Assembly (NCBI RefSeq): GCF_003254475.1
Contig: NZ_QFYQ01000001.1
Location: 3,252,001 to 3,316,000, forward strand
Reading direction: 5' to 3'
DNA: 64,000 nucleotides
DNA from: Phenylobacterium soli
GTDB lineage: Bacteria; Pseudomonadota; Alphaproteobacteria; Caulobacterales; Caulobacteraceae
Part shown: positions 25,211 to 34,526 of the stretch, piece by piece
Numbering within the stretch: position 1 is the stretch's first letter
How the letters are laid out: each line of letters starts with the position of its first letter
Program-made: the position numbers and the translations under genes
The notes under the pieces: model-generated
What the model was told of the DNA's origin: nothing
Databases searched by the model: none
The model's input: the letters and a program-made list of their open reading frames with translations, nothing else

Positions 25211-26134
25211 ATGGAATTCCTCCAGTTCTTCCCGGCCATCCTGTCGCTGGGCCTGATCTGCGGCGGCGCCTTCATGGTGATCGAGGCGGCGCGCTCCGAG
25301 CGCAAGCTGATCGCCGAGCGGGTGGCCTTTGTCTCCGCCCGCGGCGCGGCCCAGCGGCCGTCGCGCGCCGACGAAGGGCCCGAAGCGGGGCTGGTGCGGA
25401 TCTCCGCCGCCGGTCTCGACGACGCCGACCTCCTGGAGATCACCCGCATCTGCCGCCGCATCGGCGTGCCGGACCGCCGGGCGCCGTTCGCCTTCGCCAT
25501 GGCCCGCCTGCTGCTCGGCGGGGCGATGATCCTCCTCACCCTGACGGCGCTCCACTCGATCGGCCAAGCGAGCATGGTCGGCGCCCTGGCCGTGGTGGCG
25601 ATCACCCCGCTGGCCGCCGCCGCCGGCTGGCTGCTGCCGTTCGTGATCATCCGCCGGATGACCCGCGAGCGCGCCGACGAGGTCACCCACGGCCTGCCCG
25701 AGGCGCTGGAGCTGCTGGTGGTCTGCGTCGAGGCTGGCCTGTCGCTGGAGGACGGCCTGGACCGCATCACCGAGGAGCTGAAGCGTTCGCAGCCGGCGCT
25801 GGCCGAGGAGCTGGCCACCACCGCGGCGGACCTGAAGGTGCTGCCCGATCGCGACGCGGCGTTCAACGCCATGGCCGAGCGGGTCGGCTCACCCGCAGTG
25901 CGCTCGGTGATGAAGACCCTGTCCCAGACCCTGCGCTTCGGCACCCCGCTGGCCAACGCCCTGCGCACCGCCGCGGCGGAACTGCGCAACGAGAGCCTGC
26001 TGCTCATGGAGGAGCGCGCCAACCGCCTGCCCAGCCTGCTGACGGTTCCGATGATGCTGTTCATCATGCCCACGATCTTCATGATCGTCGGTGGCCCGGC
26101 CGTGCTGCGCCTGATGGCGGTGCTCCACCGCTAG
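25211..26134 (+). CDS. tadC: Flp pilus platform protein TadC/CpaH
   Basis: A 307-aa partner of TadB with the same GspF fold. It has a first helix at the N-terminus, two near residues 95-150, the soluble segment GLPEALELLVVCVEAGLSLEDGL and a final hydrophobic C-terminus. It is the last gene of the flp-cpa-tad operon, 13 nt after tadB and followed by a strong terminator. Confidence 0.94.
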   Translation: MEFLQFFPAILSLGLICGGAFMVIEAARSERKLIAERVAFVSARGAAQRPSRADEGPEAGLVRISAAGLDDADLLEITRICRRIGVPDRRAPFAFAMARLLLGGAMILLTLTALHSIGQASMVGALAVVAITPLAAAAGWLLPFVIIRRMTRERADEVTHGLPEALELLVVCVEAGLSLEDGLDRITEELKRSQPALAEELATTAADLKVLPDRDAAFNAMAERVGSPAVRSVMKTLSQTLRFGTPLANALRTAAAELRNESLLLMEERANRLPSLLTVPMMLFIMPTIFMIVGGPAVLRLMAVLHR

Positions 26135-26158
26135 GCGCGAGCCGCCGCCCGACAAAGC

Positions 26159-26192
26159 AAAGGCGCGGCGCCTGCGGGCGCCGCGCCTTTTT
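26159..26192 (+). terminator. intrinsic terminator of the flp-cpa-tad operon
   Basis: A perfect 14-bp stem (26159-26172 with 26177-26190) with a TGCG loop and a T-run closes the pilus operon. The A-run on the other side lets it also act for the convergent GGDEF-EAL gene. Confidence 0.93.
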
Positions 26193-26220
26193 GATGGGTC
26201 GCGCCGCGCCGAAGCCTGCG

Positions 26221-28551
26221 TCAGGCGACCGGCGCGCTGGCCGGCTTGACGGTTCGTTGGGCGAGCAGCTTCTCCACCTCGTCGGCCGGCAGCGGCCGCG
26301 CGAAATAGAAGCCCTGAACTTCGTGACAGCCCCAGTCGGCGAGCATCTTGGCCTGGTCGGCCCGCTCGACGCCTTCGGCCAGCACCCGCAGCTCCAGGGC
26401 CTGGGCCAGGCTGATCGCCGCCCGCACGATGGCCCCGTCGCCCCGATTGTCGACCATCCGCTGGACGAACTCCTGGGCGATCTTGATCTCATCGACCCGG
26501 TAGCGATGCAGGTAGTCGAGCGAGGAATAGCCGGTGCCGAAATCGTCGAGCGAGATCTTCAACCCTTGCCGGTGCAGACGGTCGAGCACGTCGGCCTGGG
26601 CCATCGAGGCCTCCATCAGGGCCGACTCGGTGAGCTCGAGCTGCAGCACCCCGCGCGGCAGCCCGGTTTCACGGACGAGCGCGCCGATGAAGTCCTCGAG
26701 TTGCTCCGGGTGACGGAACTGAATGGGAGACACATTTACCGAAACCGAAGGCGGCGCGAGGCCGCGGTCCATCCAGGCCCGGGTCTGATAGGCCGCCGCG
26801 CGCAGGACCCACTCGCCCAGCTGGACGATGAGGCCGTTGGACTCTGCGGCGGGAATGAATTCGGCCGGCGAAACGACGCCGCGCGTCGGGTGGCGCCAGC
26901 GGACCAGGGCCTCCACGCCGATGATCCGGCCTTGGCGCATGTCGACCTGCGGCTGGTAGACCAGGAAGAACTCACCCCCGGCCAAGCCCCTGCGCAGTTC
27001 GTCGGCCAGAACCACGCGGCGGCGGGCCTCGGTGTCCATGGCGGCGGTGAAGAAGCGATAGGTGCGTCGCCCCTCGGCCTTGGCCCGGTAGAGGGCGAGC
27101 TCCGCGTGGGACAGCATCGTCTCGGCGCGGGCCGCGCCGGCCTCCTGCAGGGCGATGCCGATGCTGGCGCCCATGTGCAGGTTGTGCTCGGCGATGCGGA
27201 ACGGCTCCTTGAGCACCTCGATGATCTCGCGGGCCATGCCCGCCGCGTCCTCGGGCCTCGCCACCCCGAACTGCAGGACGGCGAATTCGTCGCCGCCGAA
27301 ACGGGCGACCACGTCGCCTTCGCGGGTCACCGAGCGCAACCGCTCGGCCACCGCCTGGAGCAGCACGTCGCCGACCGGATGGCCGAGGGTGTCGTTGACG
27401 TCCTTGAAGTGGTCGAGGTCGACATAGAGGACAGCGAAGCGCGGTCCGCCGGAGGCCACGGCGCCGATCGCCCGGTCGAGGCGCTCGCTGAACAGCTTGC
27501 GGCTGACCAGACCCGTGAGGGTGTCGTGATGGCTCGAGAGGTTGAGCGCCTGCTCGGCGCGGGCGCGCTCCAGCTGGTGGCGTTCGCGCAGGATCGAGGC
27601 GCCCACGATCTCGGCGAACATGGTGAGGACCTCCTTCTCGGCGGCGGTCCATTCGCGGGCCGACTTGCAGTCGTCGGCGGTCAGCGTGCCCCACCAGTCG
27701 CCCGCCACGGAGATCGGCGCGAAGAGGATGGTCTTGGCCCCGGCGAAATCCAGCAGCTGGCCGATCAGGCCATCGACCTCGCCAGCCTGCGCCACATAGG
27801 CGCGTCCCGCCCGCATGGCCTGGGTCCATTCGCCGCCGTCGTCCTGCAGGGGCTCGCCCAGCGGGGCGTCCTTGGCGGGAACCTCGGATGCGGACCAGTT
27901 GAACAGCAGCGCCACCGGCCCCGGCTGCTCGGCGCGGTTCTCGAACACCAGGAGGCGGTCGAGCTTCATCGCCTCCCCAAGGATGCCGAGCGCGCGGGGC
28001 GCCCCCACCTGGACGCTCGCGGCGCCGACCAGTTCGCTGGCCGCGCGGGCCACCGCGACGCGCAGGCGGTCGCGGTATTCGAGTTCACGCCGGCTGGCGC
28101 GGATGTCGCCGACCTCCCGGGCAGCGCCCAGATAGCCGCGGAAGACGCCGCCCGCGTCGAAGATCGGGCGGGCGCTGACCTCCAGCGTGGTCTCCACCCC
28201 GTCCTTGCGCAGGACCAGGATGTCGAGGCGATCGACCGCCGCGCGGGCGGCGAGCTGTGAAGAGAGCCGCCGTCCCAGCGCCGCGCGCGCGCCCTCCGGC
28301 GTCAGGTCCAGCACAGGCCGGCCGATAAGCTCGCCCGGCTCGTACTGCAGCGGGAGGGAATCTCGCGCGACGAGCTCGCGCAGGACGCCATCGGCGTCGA
28401 CCTGCCAGAGATAGTCGGCGGTCGCCATCAGGAGGTCGCGATAGGGCTCCTCGCCGAGGCCGACGTCCCGGCGCAGGACCTCTCCGCCCACGTCGGGCGG
28501 CTTCGGGCCCAATGCCCTCTTCGGGAGCGCCTTTGGCGACGTCGTGGGCAC
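26221..28551 (-). CDS. PAS-GAF-GGDEF-EAL cyclic-di-GMP enzyme
   Basis: A 776-aa soluble signalling protein. A PAS domain covers about residues 35-155, a GAF domain about 170-345, the diguanylate cyclase domain follows with intact GGDEF (419-423), and the phosphodiesterase domain has EAL (547-549). The EAL partner motifs SVNVSP, LELTES, DDFGTG and VLAEGVE are all present. Both activities are possible; in hybrids the EAL activity often dominates. The start is GTG at 28551 after AGGGA. It converges on the pilus operon and diverges from a second GGDEF-EAL locus, with its own FNR-type promoter. This suggests oxygen-linked control of c-di-GMP beside a c-di-GMP-relevant pilus. Confidence 0.92.
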   Translation of the reverse strand: MPTTSPKALPKRALGPKPPDVGGEVLRRDVGLGEEPYRDLLMATADYLWQVDADGVLRELVARDSLPLQYEPGELIGRPVLDLTPEGARAALGRRLSSQLAARAAVDRLDILVLRKDGVETTLEVSARPIFDAGGVFRGYLGAAREVGDIRASRRELEYRDRLRVAVARAASELVGAASVQVGAPRALGILGEAMKLDRLLVFENRAEQPGPVALLFNWSASEVPAKDAPLGEPLQDDGGEWTQAMRAGRAYVAQAGEVDGLIGQLLDFAGAKTILFAPISVAGDWWGTLTADDCKSAREWTAAEKEVLTMFAEIVGASILRERHQLERARAEQALNLSSHHDTLTGLVSRKLFSERLDRAIGAVASGGPRFAVLYVDLDHFKDVNDTLGHPVGDVLLQAVAERLRSVTREGDVVARFGGDEFAVLQFGVARPEDAAGMAREIIEVLKEPFRIAEHNLHMGASIGIALQEAGAARAETMLSHAELALYRAKAEGRRTYRFFTAAMDTEARRRVVLADELRRGLAGGEFFLVYQPQVDMRQGRIIGVEALVRWRHPTRGVVSPAEFIPAAESNGLIVQLGEWVLRAAAYQTRAWMDRGLAPPSVSVNVSPIQFRHPEQLEDFIGALVRETGLPRGVLQLELTESALMEASMAQADVLDRLHRQGLKISLDDFGTGYSSLDYLHRYRVDEIKIAQEFVQRMVDNRGDGAIVRAAISLAQALELRVLAEGVERADQAKMLADWGCHEVQGFYFARPLPADEVEKLLAQRTVKPASAPVA

Positions 28552-28617
28552 TCGTCGTCCCTGATTGGTGACCGGTTCGGCGCGCCCACCCCCGTGTGCA
28601 AGCGTCGCGAGATGATC

Positions 28618-28659
28618 AGCTTATGACAGCCCTGGGTATAGTCCGTTGAGCTAGATCAA
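28618..28659 (-). promoter_or_regulatory. FNR/FixK-type promoter of the PAS-GAF-GGDEF-EAL gene
   Basis: TTGAGCTAGATCAA lies at 28646-28659. On the minus strand TAAGCT (28623-28618) starts 29.5 nt from the centre. In the plus direction the equivalent place reads ACCGCA, so the site points toward the minus-strand gene. The predicted leader is about 60 nt. Confidence 0.68.
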
Positions 28660-28705
28660 GCTTCGCCGCGTCTTGAGCTTCACCGCAACTTCAATTCTCA
28701 CGCGA

Positions 28706-28747
28706 TTGACGCAAGTCAACACGCCCAGCGAGCGATCATGATTTGCT
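28706..28747 (+). promoter_or_regulatory. FNR/FixK-type promoter of the TonB-YfiR-GGDEF/EAL operon
   Basis: TTGACGCAAGTCAA lies at 28706-28719, with TTTGCT at 28742-28747 starting 29.5 nt from the centre. The predicted start near 28754 lies 24 nt before the ATG at 28778. The paired dyad 60 nt upstream faces the other way, so each divergent gene has its own box. Confidence 0.65.
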
Positions 28748-28777
28748 CAAAGCAATCCGGGGTTGCTTCGAGCACAC

Positions 28778-30874
28778 ATGAACCATGCCGCCAAAACGAC
28801 GTCGGCCGGACGTCTGAGACCTGCCCTCCTGGCCGCCGCCTGCCTGACCGCGCTGGCGGGTTCGGCGCATGCCGCCGAGGCCGGCGCCACGGCGGCCGGC
28901 GCGTCCGCCAGCGCGGCGCGCGACACCCCGCCGACCCTGGCGGAGATGAGCCTGCAGGAGCTGATGGACGTGGAGGTCACCAGCGTCTCGCGGCGGCCGG
29001 AGAAGGTCGGCGAGGCCGCCGCGGCAGTGTTCGTGATCACCGCCGACGACATCCGCCGCTCCGGCATGACCACCCTGCCCGACGTCCTGCGCCTGGCGCC
29101 GGGGGTCAACGTCGCCCAGGCCCACACCGGCCAGTGGGCGGTGTCGATCCGCGGCTTCAATGACGTCTATTCCTCGAAGCTGCTGGTGCTGATCGACGGC
29201 CGGCCCATCTATTCGGCCGCCTACGCCGGCGTGCTCTGGTTCGTCCAGGACGTGCCGCCGGAGGACATCGAGCGGATCGAGGTGATCCGCGGGCCGGGCG
29301 CGGCGGTGTGGGGCGCGAACGCCGTCAACGGCGTCATCAACATCATCACCAAGTCGGCGGACGCCACCCAGGGCACGACCGTGAGCCTCACCGGCGGCGA
29401 CGGCGCCTCGCGCGAGCAGGCGACGGTGGTGTTCGGCGGCCGGATCTCGGACACCGCCGCCTACCGCGTGTTCCTCCGGGATGTCCGCGATCCGGCGCTG
29501 AAGACCGCGGACGGCCGCGACGCAGGCGACCCCCTGCGCACCTGGGACGCCGGCTTCCGCCTCGACTGGACGCCGAGCGCCGTCGATCACGTCACGGCCG
29601 AGGGCCAATACCTCGCCGGCCGCACGCGCGTGACCGCCGGCCCGTTCCCCGCGAGTCTGCGCGCCTTCATCCCCCTGCCCGTGCAGCCCGACGGCCGCCT
29701 GATCCTCGATGAGCGCAACCAGACCTGGTTCGTGCAGGCGGCTTGGGAGCGGTCGCTGGCGAATGGCTCGGTCTCGGCCCAGGCCTATTACGAGCGCGAC
29801 CGCATCGGCCAATTCGGCGGCATCCTGCGGATGGGCACCCTCGAGGGCGAGGGGCGATACAGCTTCGCCCTCGGCCAACATCATCAGGTCGTCCTCGGCG
29901 CCGGATACCGGCAGCGGGACTTCTCCACCCTGGACGGCCTGGTGATCTCGATCGTCGCCACGGCCCCTGCCGAGCCTCTGCGCCAGGTCAGCCTGTTCGG
30001 CCAGGACTCCATCTCCGTCGCGCACGATCTGACCCTGACCGCCGGAGCCAAGGCCGAGCACAGCACCGAGACCGGCTGGGAGTTCGAACCGAGCCTGCGC
30101 CTGGCCTGGACGGCCACGCCCAACCAGACGTTCTGGGCGGCCGCCTCGCGGGCGGTGCGCTCGCCCTCGATCGCCGACCGCGGCCTGCGTCTGCTGGCCC
30201 CGCTGAGCTACGAGCCCATGTTGATCGGCCTCCAGACCCTGGGCGATCCGAACGCCAAGTCAGAGGTCGAAGTCAGTCTCGAGGCGGGGTATCGCGCCAT
30301 GCTCAGCTCGCGGCTGAGCATCGATCTCGCCGTCTTCGACACTCACTATCGCAAGCTGACGACGCTGACCCAGGGCGCGTCGGTCCTGGTCACCAGCCCG
30401 CCGCCGCCGATGATCGTCATTCCGGCCCAGGTGGCGAACCTCGGCAAGGGCCAGACTCGCGGGCTGGAACTCAGCGCCAACTGGCAGGTCACCCAGGCCT
30501 GGCGGCTGATCGGCAGCTACAGCGCGCTGTCGATCAAGGCCGAGACGCCGGCGGCCAACATCTCGCCCGAGCGCTACAACGACCCGGGATCCTCCCCGCG
30601 CAACCAGTTCCAGCTCCGCTCGCAGCTCGATCTGCCGCACGACTTTGCCCTCGATGCGGCGCTGTTCCGCATCGGCCGCCTGGCGACGGGATCGATCCCG
30701 GCGCACACGCGGCTGGACCTGCGGCTCGGCTGGCGGCCGACCCCGCGGCTGGAGATCGCCGTGGTCGGCCAGGACTTGCTGAAGGCGCGGCATCCGGAGA
30801 TCACTCCGATGGCGCTGCGCGATCTGGAGGAGATCCCGCGGACCGCCTTCGTCCAGCTGCGGACGAACTTCTGA
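28778..30874 (+). CDS. TonB-dependent receptor
   Basis: A 698-aa outer-membrane receptor with a signal peptide ending near AGSAHA. The plug domain (about residues 50-170) includes VTSVSRRPEKVGEAAAAVFVITADDI, then WAVSIRGF and VWGANAVNGVINIIT. The 22-stranded barrel ends in a C-terminal phenylalanine (QLRTNF). No clear TonB box was found. The ATG at 28778 is preferred to an in-frame TTG at 28763 because the predicted transcript starts near 28754. It overlaps the yfiR-like gene by one base (TGATG). The ligand is unknown. The operon suggests that ligand binding at the outer membrane is passed to a periplasmic YfiR-like protein and an inner-membrane c-di-GMP enzyme. Confidence 0.92.
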   Translation: MNHAAKTTSAGRLRPALLAAACLTALAGSAHAAEAGATAAGASASAARDTPPTLAEMSLQELMDVEVTSVSRRPEKVGEAAAAVFVITADDIRRSGMTTLPDVLRLAPGVNVAQAHTGQWAVSIRGFNDVYSSKLLVLIDGRPIYSAAYAGVLWFVQDVPPEDIERIEVIRGPGAAVWGANAVNGVINIITKSADATQGTTVSLTGGDGASREQATVVFGGRISDTAAYRVFLRDVRDPALKTADGRDAGDPLRTWDAGFRLDWTPSAVDHVTAEGQYLAGRTRVTAGPFPASLRAFIPLPVQPDGRLILDERNQTWFVQAAWERSLANGSVSAQAYYERDRIGQFGGILRMGTLEGEGRYSFALGQHHQVVLGAGYRQRDFSTLDGLVISIVATAPAEPLRQVSLFGQDSISVAHDLTLTAGAKAEHSTETGWEFEPSLRLAWTATPNQTFWAAASRAVRSPSIADRGLRLLAPLSYEPMLIGLQTLGDPNAKSEVEVSLEAGYRAMLSSRLSIDLAVFDTHYRKLTTLTQGASVLVTSPPPPMIVIPAQVANLGKGQTRGLELSANWQVTQAWRLIGSYSALSIKAETPAANISPERYNDPGSSPRNQFQLRSQLDLPHDFALDAALFRIGRLATGSIPAHTRLDLRLGWRPTPRLEIAVVGQDLLKARHPEITPMALRDLEEIPRTAFVQLRTNF

Positions 30875-31425
30875 TGCGCCGGCCCCGCACCGTCGCGGCC
30901 GCACGCAACTGGCGCCTCGCCGCTGCGCTGGTCGTCGCGCTGCTGTTCGGCGCGCCAGCGGCCGCCCAGACCGAGTACCAGGTCAAGGGGGCGATGCTCT
31001 ACAACATCGCCCGCTTTGTCGACTGGCCCCAGACCCGACGCGGCCAGACCAGCGTGCAACTCTGCGTACTGGGCTCCGATCCCTTCGGTCCGGCGCTGGA
31101 CGCCTTCGACGGCCGGCCCGTGGGCCAGGGCGTCCTGAAGATCCGGCGCGTCACGCGGACCGAGGAAACGGGCCTCTGCAACATGCTGTTCATCCCCGGC
31201 TCCGAGGCAACGCGCCTGCCCGGCGTCCTGGCGGCCCTGCACGGCCGGCCCGTGCTGACGGTGTCCGAGACGCCAGGAGCCGCCGAGCGCGGCGCAGTGC
31301 TCAACCTCTTCCTCGAACAAAGCCGCGTGCGCTTCGAGATCAACATCGACGCCGCCCAGCGGTCCGGCCTCACCATCAGCTCCCAGCTCCTCAAGCTGGC
31401 GCGCATCACCCACGACAGGACCTGA
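30874..31425 (+). CDS. YfiR-family periplasmic protein (DUF4154)
   Basis: A 183-aa secreted protein with signal peptide residues 1-31 (cleavage near APAAAQ). The core has the YfiR/DUF4154 features YQVKGAMLYNIARFVDWP, the central CVLGSDPFG and the terminal FEINIDAAQRSGLTISSQLLKLA. In Pseudomonas aeruginosa, YfiR binds the periplasmic domain of the diguanylate cyclase YfiN and holds it inactive. Here the next gene, overlapping by one base, encodes a membrane GGDEF-EAL protein, so the same kind of control is likely. Two cysteines in the mature protein could make it redox sensitive, as in YfiR. Partnership with this receptor is inferred from the operon. Confidence 0.9.
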   Translation: MRRPRTVAAARNWRLAAALVVALLFGAPAAAQTEYQVKGAMLYNIARFVDWPQTRRGQTSVQLCVLGSDPFGPALDAFDGRPVGQGVLKIRRVTRTEETGLCNMLFIPGSEATRLPGVLAALHGRPVLTVSETPGAAERGAVLNLFLEQSRVRFEINIDAAQRSGLTISSQLLKLARITHDRT

Positions 31426-34400
31426 TGCCCATGATCAGCCTGAGCGCCCTGCGGGACATGCCCATCGGGCGCAAGCTCTTCGCGCTTTCGGCGGGGATCA
31501 CCGCCCTGCTCCTCGCCGCCTTCGCCGGCGTCGGCATGGTTAAGGAGGTCAGCGACTGGGGCCAGCGCGCGTCGGTGCAGCTGGAGACCTCCGGCCACAT
31601 CATCGCCGCCAACGCCGCTCCGGCCCTGCTGTTCGGCGACAGCCGCGCGGCGACGGAGACCCTGGCCGGCCTGAGCTCCACGCCGCATGTGGTCTATGGC
31701 GCGATCTACGACCAGCAGGGCGCGCTGTTCGCCGTCTATGGCGACGCGAAATCCGCCGCCGCCCACCTGGCCGGGCCGCCGCCCGCCGCGGCGCGGCTGC
31801 AGCGCAGCGGCACGCACGCCCTGCGCGTCGAGCCGATCGTCTTCCAGGGCCAGCGCCTCGGCGTGCTGTACCAGGAGATGGACCTGGCGGAGCTGTACCA
31901 GAAGCTGCTGAACGACCTGGTGGTCATGGTGGTCGTCGCGCTGATGGGCTTCATCACCTACGCTCTGGTGGTCGGCCGCGTGCAGCGCGGCATCGTGCGC
32001 CCGATCGGCGATCTGACGACGACCATGGAGCGGGTGTCGCGGACCAGCGACTACAGCCTGCGCGCCATGCCGGCGACGCGCGACGAGATCGGCGTGCTCG
32101 CCCAGTCGTTCAACGCCATGCTGGCGGTCGTGCAGGACCGCGACACCAAGCTCGCCCAGCACCAGCAAGTGCTGGAGGAGACGGTGCGCCAGCGCACCGC
32201 CGAGCTGCAGCAGACCAACGTCAAGCTGGAGAAGGAGCTGACCGACCGGCGCATCGCCCAGGAGGAGCTGCACGCTCACGACGCCATGCTGAAGGCGGTG
32301 ACGCGCAGCGCCGGCGAGCTGCTCGGCTCGCTGAACCTGGACGACGCCATCGCCCGCGTGCTCGAGCTGATCGGACAGACCCTGGCCGTGGGCCGGGTGC
32401 AGCTGACCCAGATCACCGTCGGGCGAGACGCTCACCTGTTCTCCAGCGTGGTTCAGGAGTGGTGCGCGCCCGGCGTCGAACGCCTGCGTGACCATCCGCT
32501 GCTGAACGGCGCCGACCTGACGCTGGCCCTGCCGCGGCTGGCTTCGGCGGCCATCGTCGGCGACCGCACGGTCCTCGGCATGGACGACCTCACCCCGCCG
32601 CTGCGCGCCCTGATGGAGCCCTCGCACACCACCTCGGCCCTGTTCGTACCGATCATGATCGAGGGCCGGCTGTGGGGCGGGATGTGGTTCGTCGATTCCA
32701 ACCCCACGATGCGCAACTGGACCTGGGCCGAGACCGACACCCTGGAAACCCTCGCCGGGCTGATGGGAGTCTCGACCGCCCGCGCCCGCTACCTGCAGGA
32801 ACTGGCCGACGCCAACACCATCGTCCAGAACAGCCCGACGGTGCTCTACCGCCTGAAGGGCGACCCGCAGCTGCAGCTGACCTACATCAGCCACAACGTC
32901 ACCAAGTTCGGCTACGACCCCAAGACGCTGGTCGCCGCCAACAACTTCCTGCAGCAGATCGTCCACCCCGACGACCAGGCCAAGCTGAACGAGGCGATGG
33001 CCGGACTGATGGAGCGCAACGCTTCGGGCGCGACGGTGGAGTTCCGCCTCATCCTGCCGTCCGGCGGGTTCCGCTGGGTGGAGAACCGCTACACCCTGGT
33101 GCGCGATGAGGTCGGCCGGCTGGTCGAGATCGAAGGCATCATCATCGACATCACCGAGCGCAAGGCGGCCGAGGAGAAGATCGCCCTGCTGGCGCGCACG
33201 GATTCCCTGACCGGCCTGGCCAACCGCGCCACCTTCGTGGAGCGCCTGCACCAGGCGTTCGCGGCGGCCAAGCGCGGCGCCCACCCGTTCGCGGTGCTCT
33301 ACCTTGACCTCGACCACTTCAAGGACATCAACGACACCCGCGGCCATCCGGTCGGAGACAAGCTGCTGCGCGAGACCGCCGAGCGGCTGAAGAGCCGGGT
33401 GCGGGAGACTGACGTGGTGGCCCGGCTGGGCGGCGACGAGTTCGCCGTGCTGCAGACCGAGGTGGCGGACGCCGCCGACGCCGGCGCCCTGGGCGAGGCG
33501 ATCGTCGACGCCCTGGGCCAGCCCTATCTGATCGACGGCGCCGAACTGCACGTCACGGCCAGCGTCGGCATCTCCCCCTTCGCGCCGAACACCACGAGCC
33601 CGGACGTCATGCTCTCGCAGGCGGACCTGGCGCTCTATCGGGCCAAGGAGGACGGTCGCAACCAGTACCGCTTCCACTCCGACGACCTGGACGAACAGGT
33701 CAGCGAGCGGGTGGCGATTTCCACCGACCTGCGCAAGGCGATCCGCAAGGGCCAGCTCTATCTCGACTACCAGCCGCAGGTGGAGCTGCTGACCGGCAAG
33801 ATCGTCGGCATGGAAGCCCTGGTGCGGTGGAAGCACCCGAACCGCGGCCTCTTGAAGCCCGGCGACTTCCTGCGCATCGCCGAGTCCAGCGGCGTGATGG
33901 ACGAACTGGGGCGCTGGGTGCTGGAGAACGCCTGCGCCCAGATGGCGGCCTGGAAGAAGGCCGGCCTCGCCCCGCCGGTGATGGCGGTCAACGTGGCCAT
34001 GCACCAGCTCAAGAACGGCGGGGAGTTCTTCAGCCTGGTCAAGGACACCCTGGAGCGCCACGGCATGGCTCCCGGCGAGCTGGAGCTGGACGTCACCGAA
34101 TCCATGCTGGCCAAGGTGACCCTGGCGCAGAACGACATCCTAGACCGGCTCGCCGATGCGGGCGTGCGTTTGGCGCTCGACGACTTCGGGGCCGAGTATT
34201 CGACCTTCGACTACCTGCGCGCCTATCGCGTGAACCACCTGAAGGTGGCGCGCGAGTTCATCGAGAACGCCACCCACGACACCGGCCAGGCCGCGACCGT
34301 GCGGGCGATCATCGGCGCCGCGCGGGAGCTGGGGATCAAGGTCATCGCCGAGGGCGTGGAGAACGACGAGCAGCGCTCGCTGCTGCTGTCCATCGGCCGC

Positions 34401-34526
34401 TCGACCAAGGCGCAGGGATTCTACTTCAGCGAGCCGGTGGATCCGGCGCGCGCCGCCGAGCTGCTGAAGCAGGGGGCCATCGCATTGCCGCTCGAGGCGG
34501 AGGCCAAGGCCCCGGAAGTCGGCTAG
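31425..34526 (+). CDS. membrane HAMP-GAF-PAS-GGDEF-EAL protein, YfiN-like input
   Basis: A 1033-aa protein. It has TM helix 1 (about residues 17-37), a periplasmic CHASE8-like domain, TM helix 2 (162-186), a HAMP domain (about 188-240) and a coiled coil. GAF (about 295-455), PAS (about 460-585), GGDEF (669-673) and EAL (797-799) domains follow. The N-terminal layout matches YfiN, the target of YfiR, whose gene precedes it with TGATG overlap. The cyclase motif is intact. In the EAL domain the loop-6 motif reads DDFGAE (919-924) instead of DDFGTG, while the catalytic Glu, Asn, DD, Lys and Gln positions look kept. Whether the phosphodiesterase is active is therefore open. Confidence 0.92.
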   Translation: MPMISLSALRDMPIGRKLFALSAGITALLLAAFAGVGMVKEVSDWGQRASVQLETSGHIIAANAAPALLFGDSRAATETLAGLSSTPHVVYGAIYDQQGALFAVYGDAKSAAAHLAGPPPAAARLQRSGTHALRVEPIVFQGQRLGVLYQEMDLAELYQKLLNDLVVMVVVALMGFITYALVVGRVQRGIVRPIGDLTTTMERVSRTSDYSLRAMPATRDEIGVLAQSFNAMLAVVQDRDTKLAQHQQVLEETVRQRTAELQQTNVKLEKELTDRRIAQEELHAHDAMLKAVTRSAGELLGSLNLDDAIARVLELIGQTLAVGRVQLTQITVGRDAHLFSSVVQEWCAPGVERLRDHPLLNGADLTLALPRLASAAIVGDRTVLGMDDLTPPLRALMEPSHTTSALFVPIMIEGRLWGGMWFVDSNPTMRNWTWAETDTLETLAGLMGVSTARARYLQELADANTIVQNSPTVLYRLKGDPQLQLTYISHNVTKFGYDPKTLVAANNFLQQIVHPDDQAKLNEAMAGLMERNASGATVEFRLILPSGGFRWVENRYTLVRDEVGRLVEIEGIIIDITERKAAEEKIALLARTDSLTGLANRATFVERLHQAFAAAKRGAHPFAVLYLDLDHFKDINDTRGHPVGDKLLRETAERLKSRVRETDVVARLGGDEFAVLQTEVADAADAGALGEAIVDALGQPYLIDGAELHVTASVGISPFAPNTTSPDVMLSQADLALYRAKEDGRNQYRFHSDDLDEQVSERVAISTDLRKAIRKGQLYLDYQPQVELLTGKIVGMEALVRWKHPNRGLLKPGDFLRIAESSGVMDELGRWVLENACAQMAAWKKAGLAPPVMAVNVAMHQLKNGGEFFSLVKDTLERHGMAPGELELDVTESMLAKVTLAQNDILDRLADAGVRLALDDFGAEYSTFDYLRAYRVNHLKVAREFIENATHDTGQAATVRAIIGAARELGIKVIAEGVENDEQRSLLLSIGRSTKAQGFYFSEPVDPARAAELLKQGAIALPLEAEAKAPEVG

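Noticed and set aside
30999-34061. Long open frame of about 1020 codons on the minus strand opposite the YfiN-like gene
   Set aside because: The plus strand codes for recognisable GAF, PAS, GGDEF and EAL domains; the opposite frame has no motif and a composition typical of shadows.
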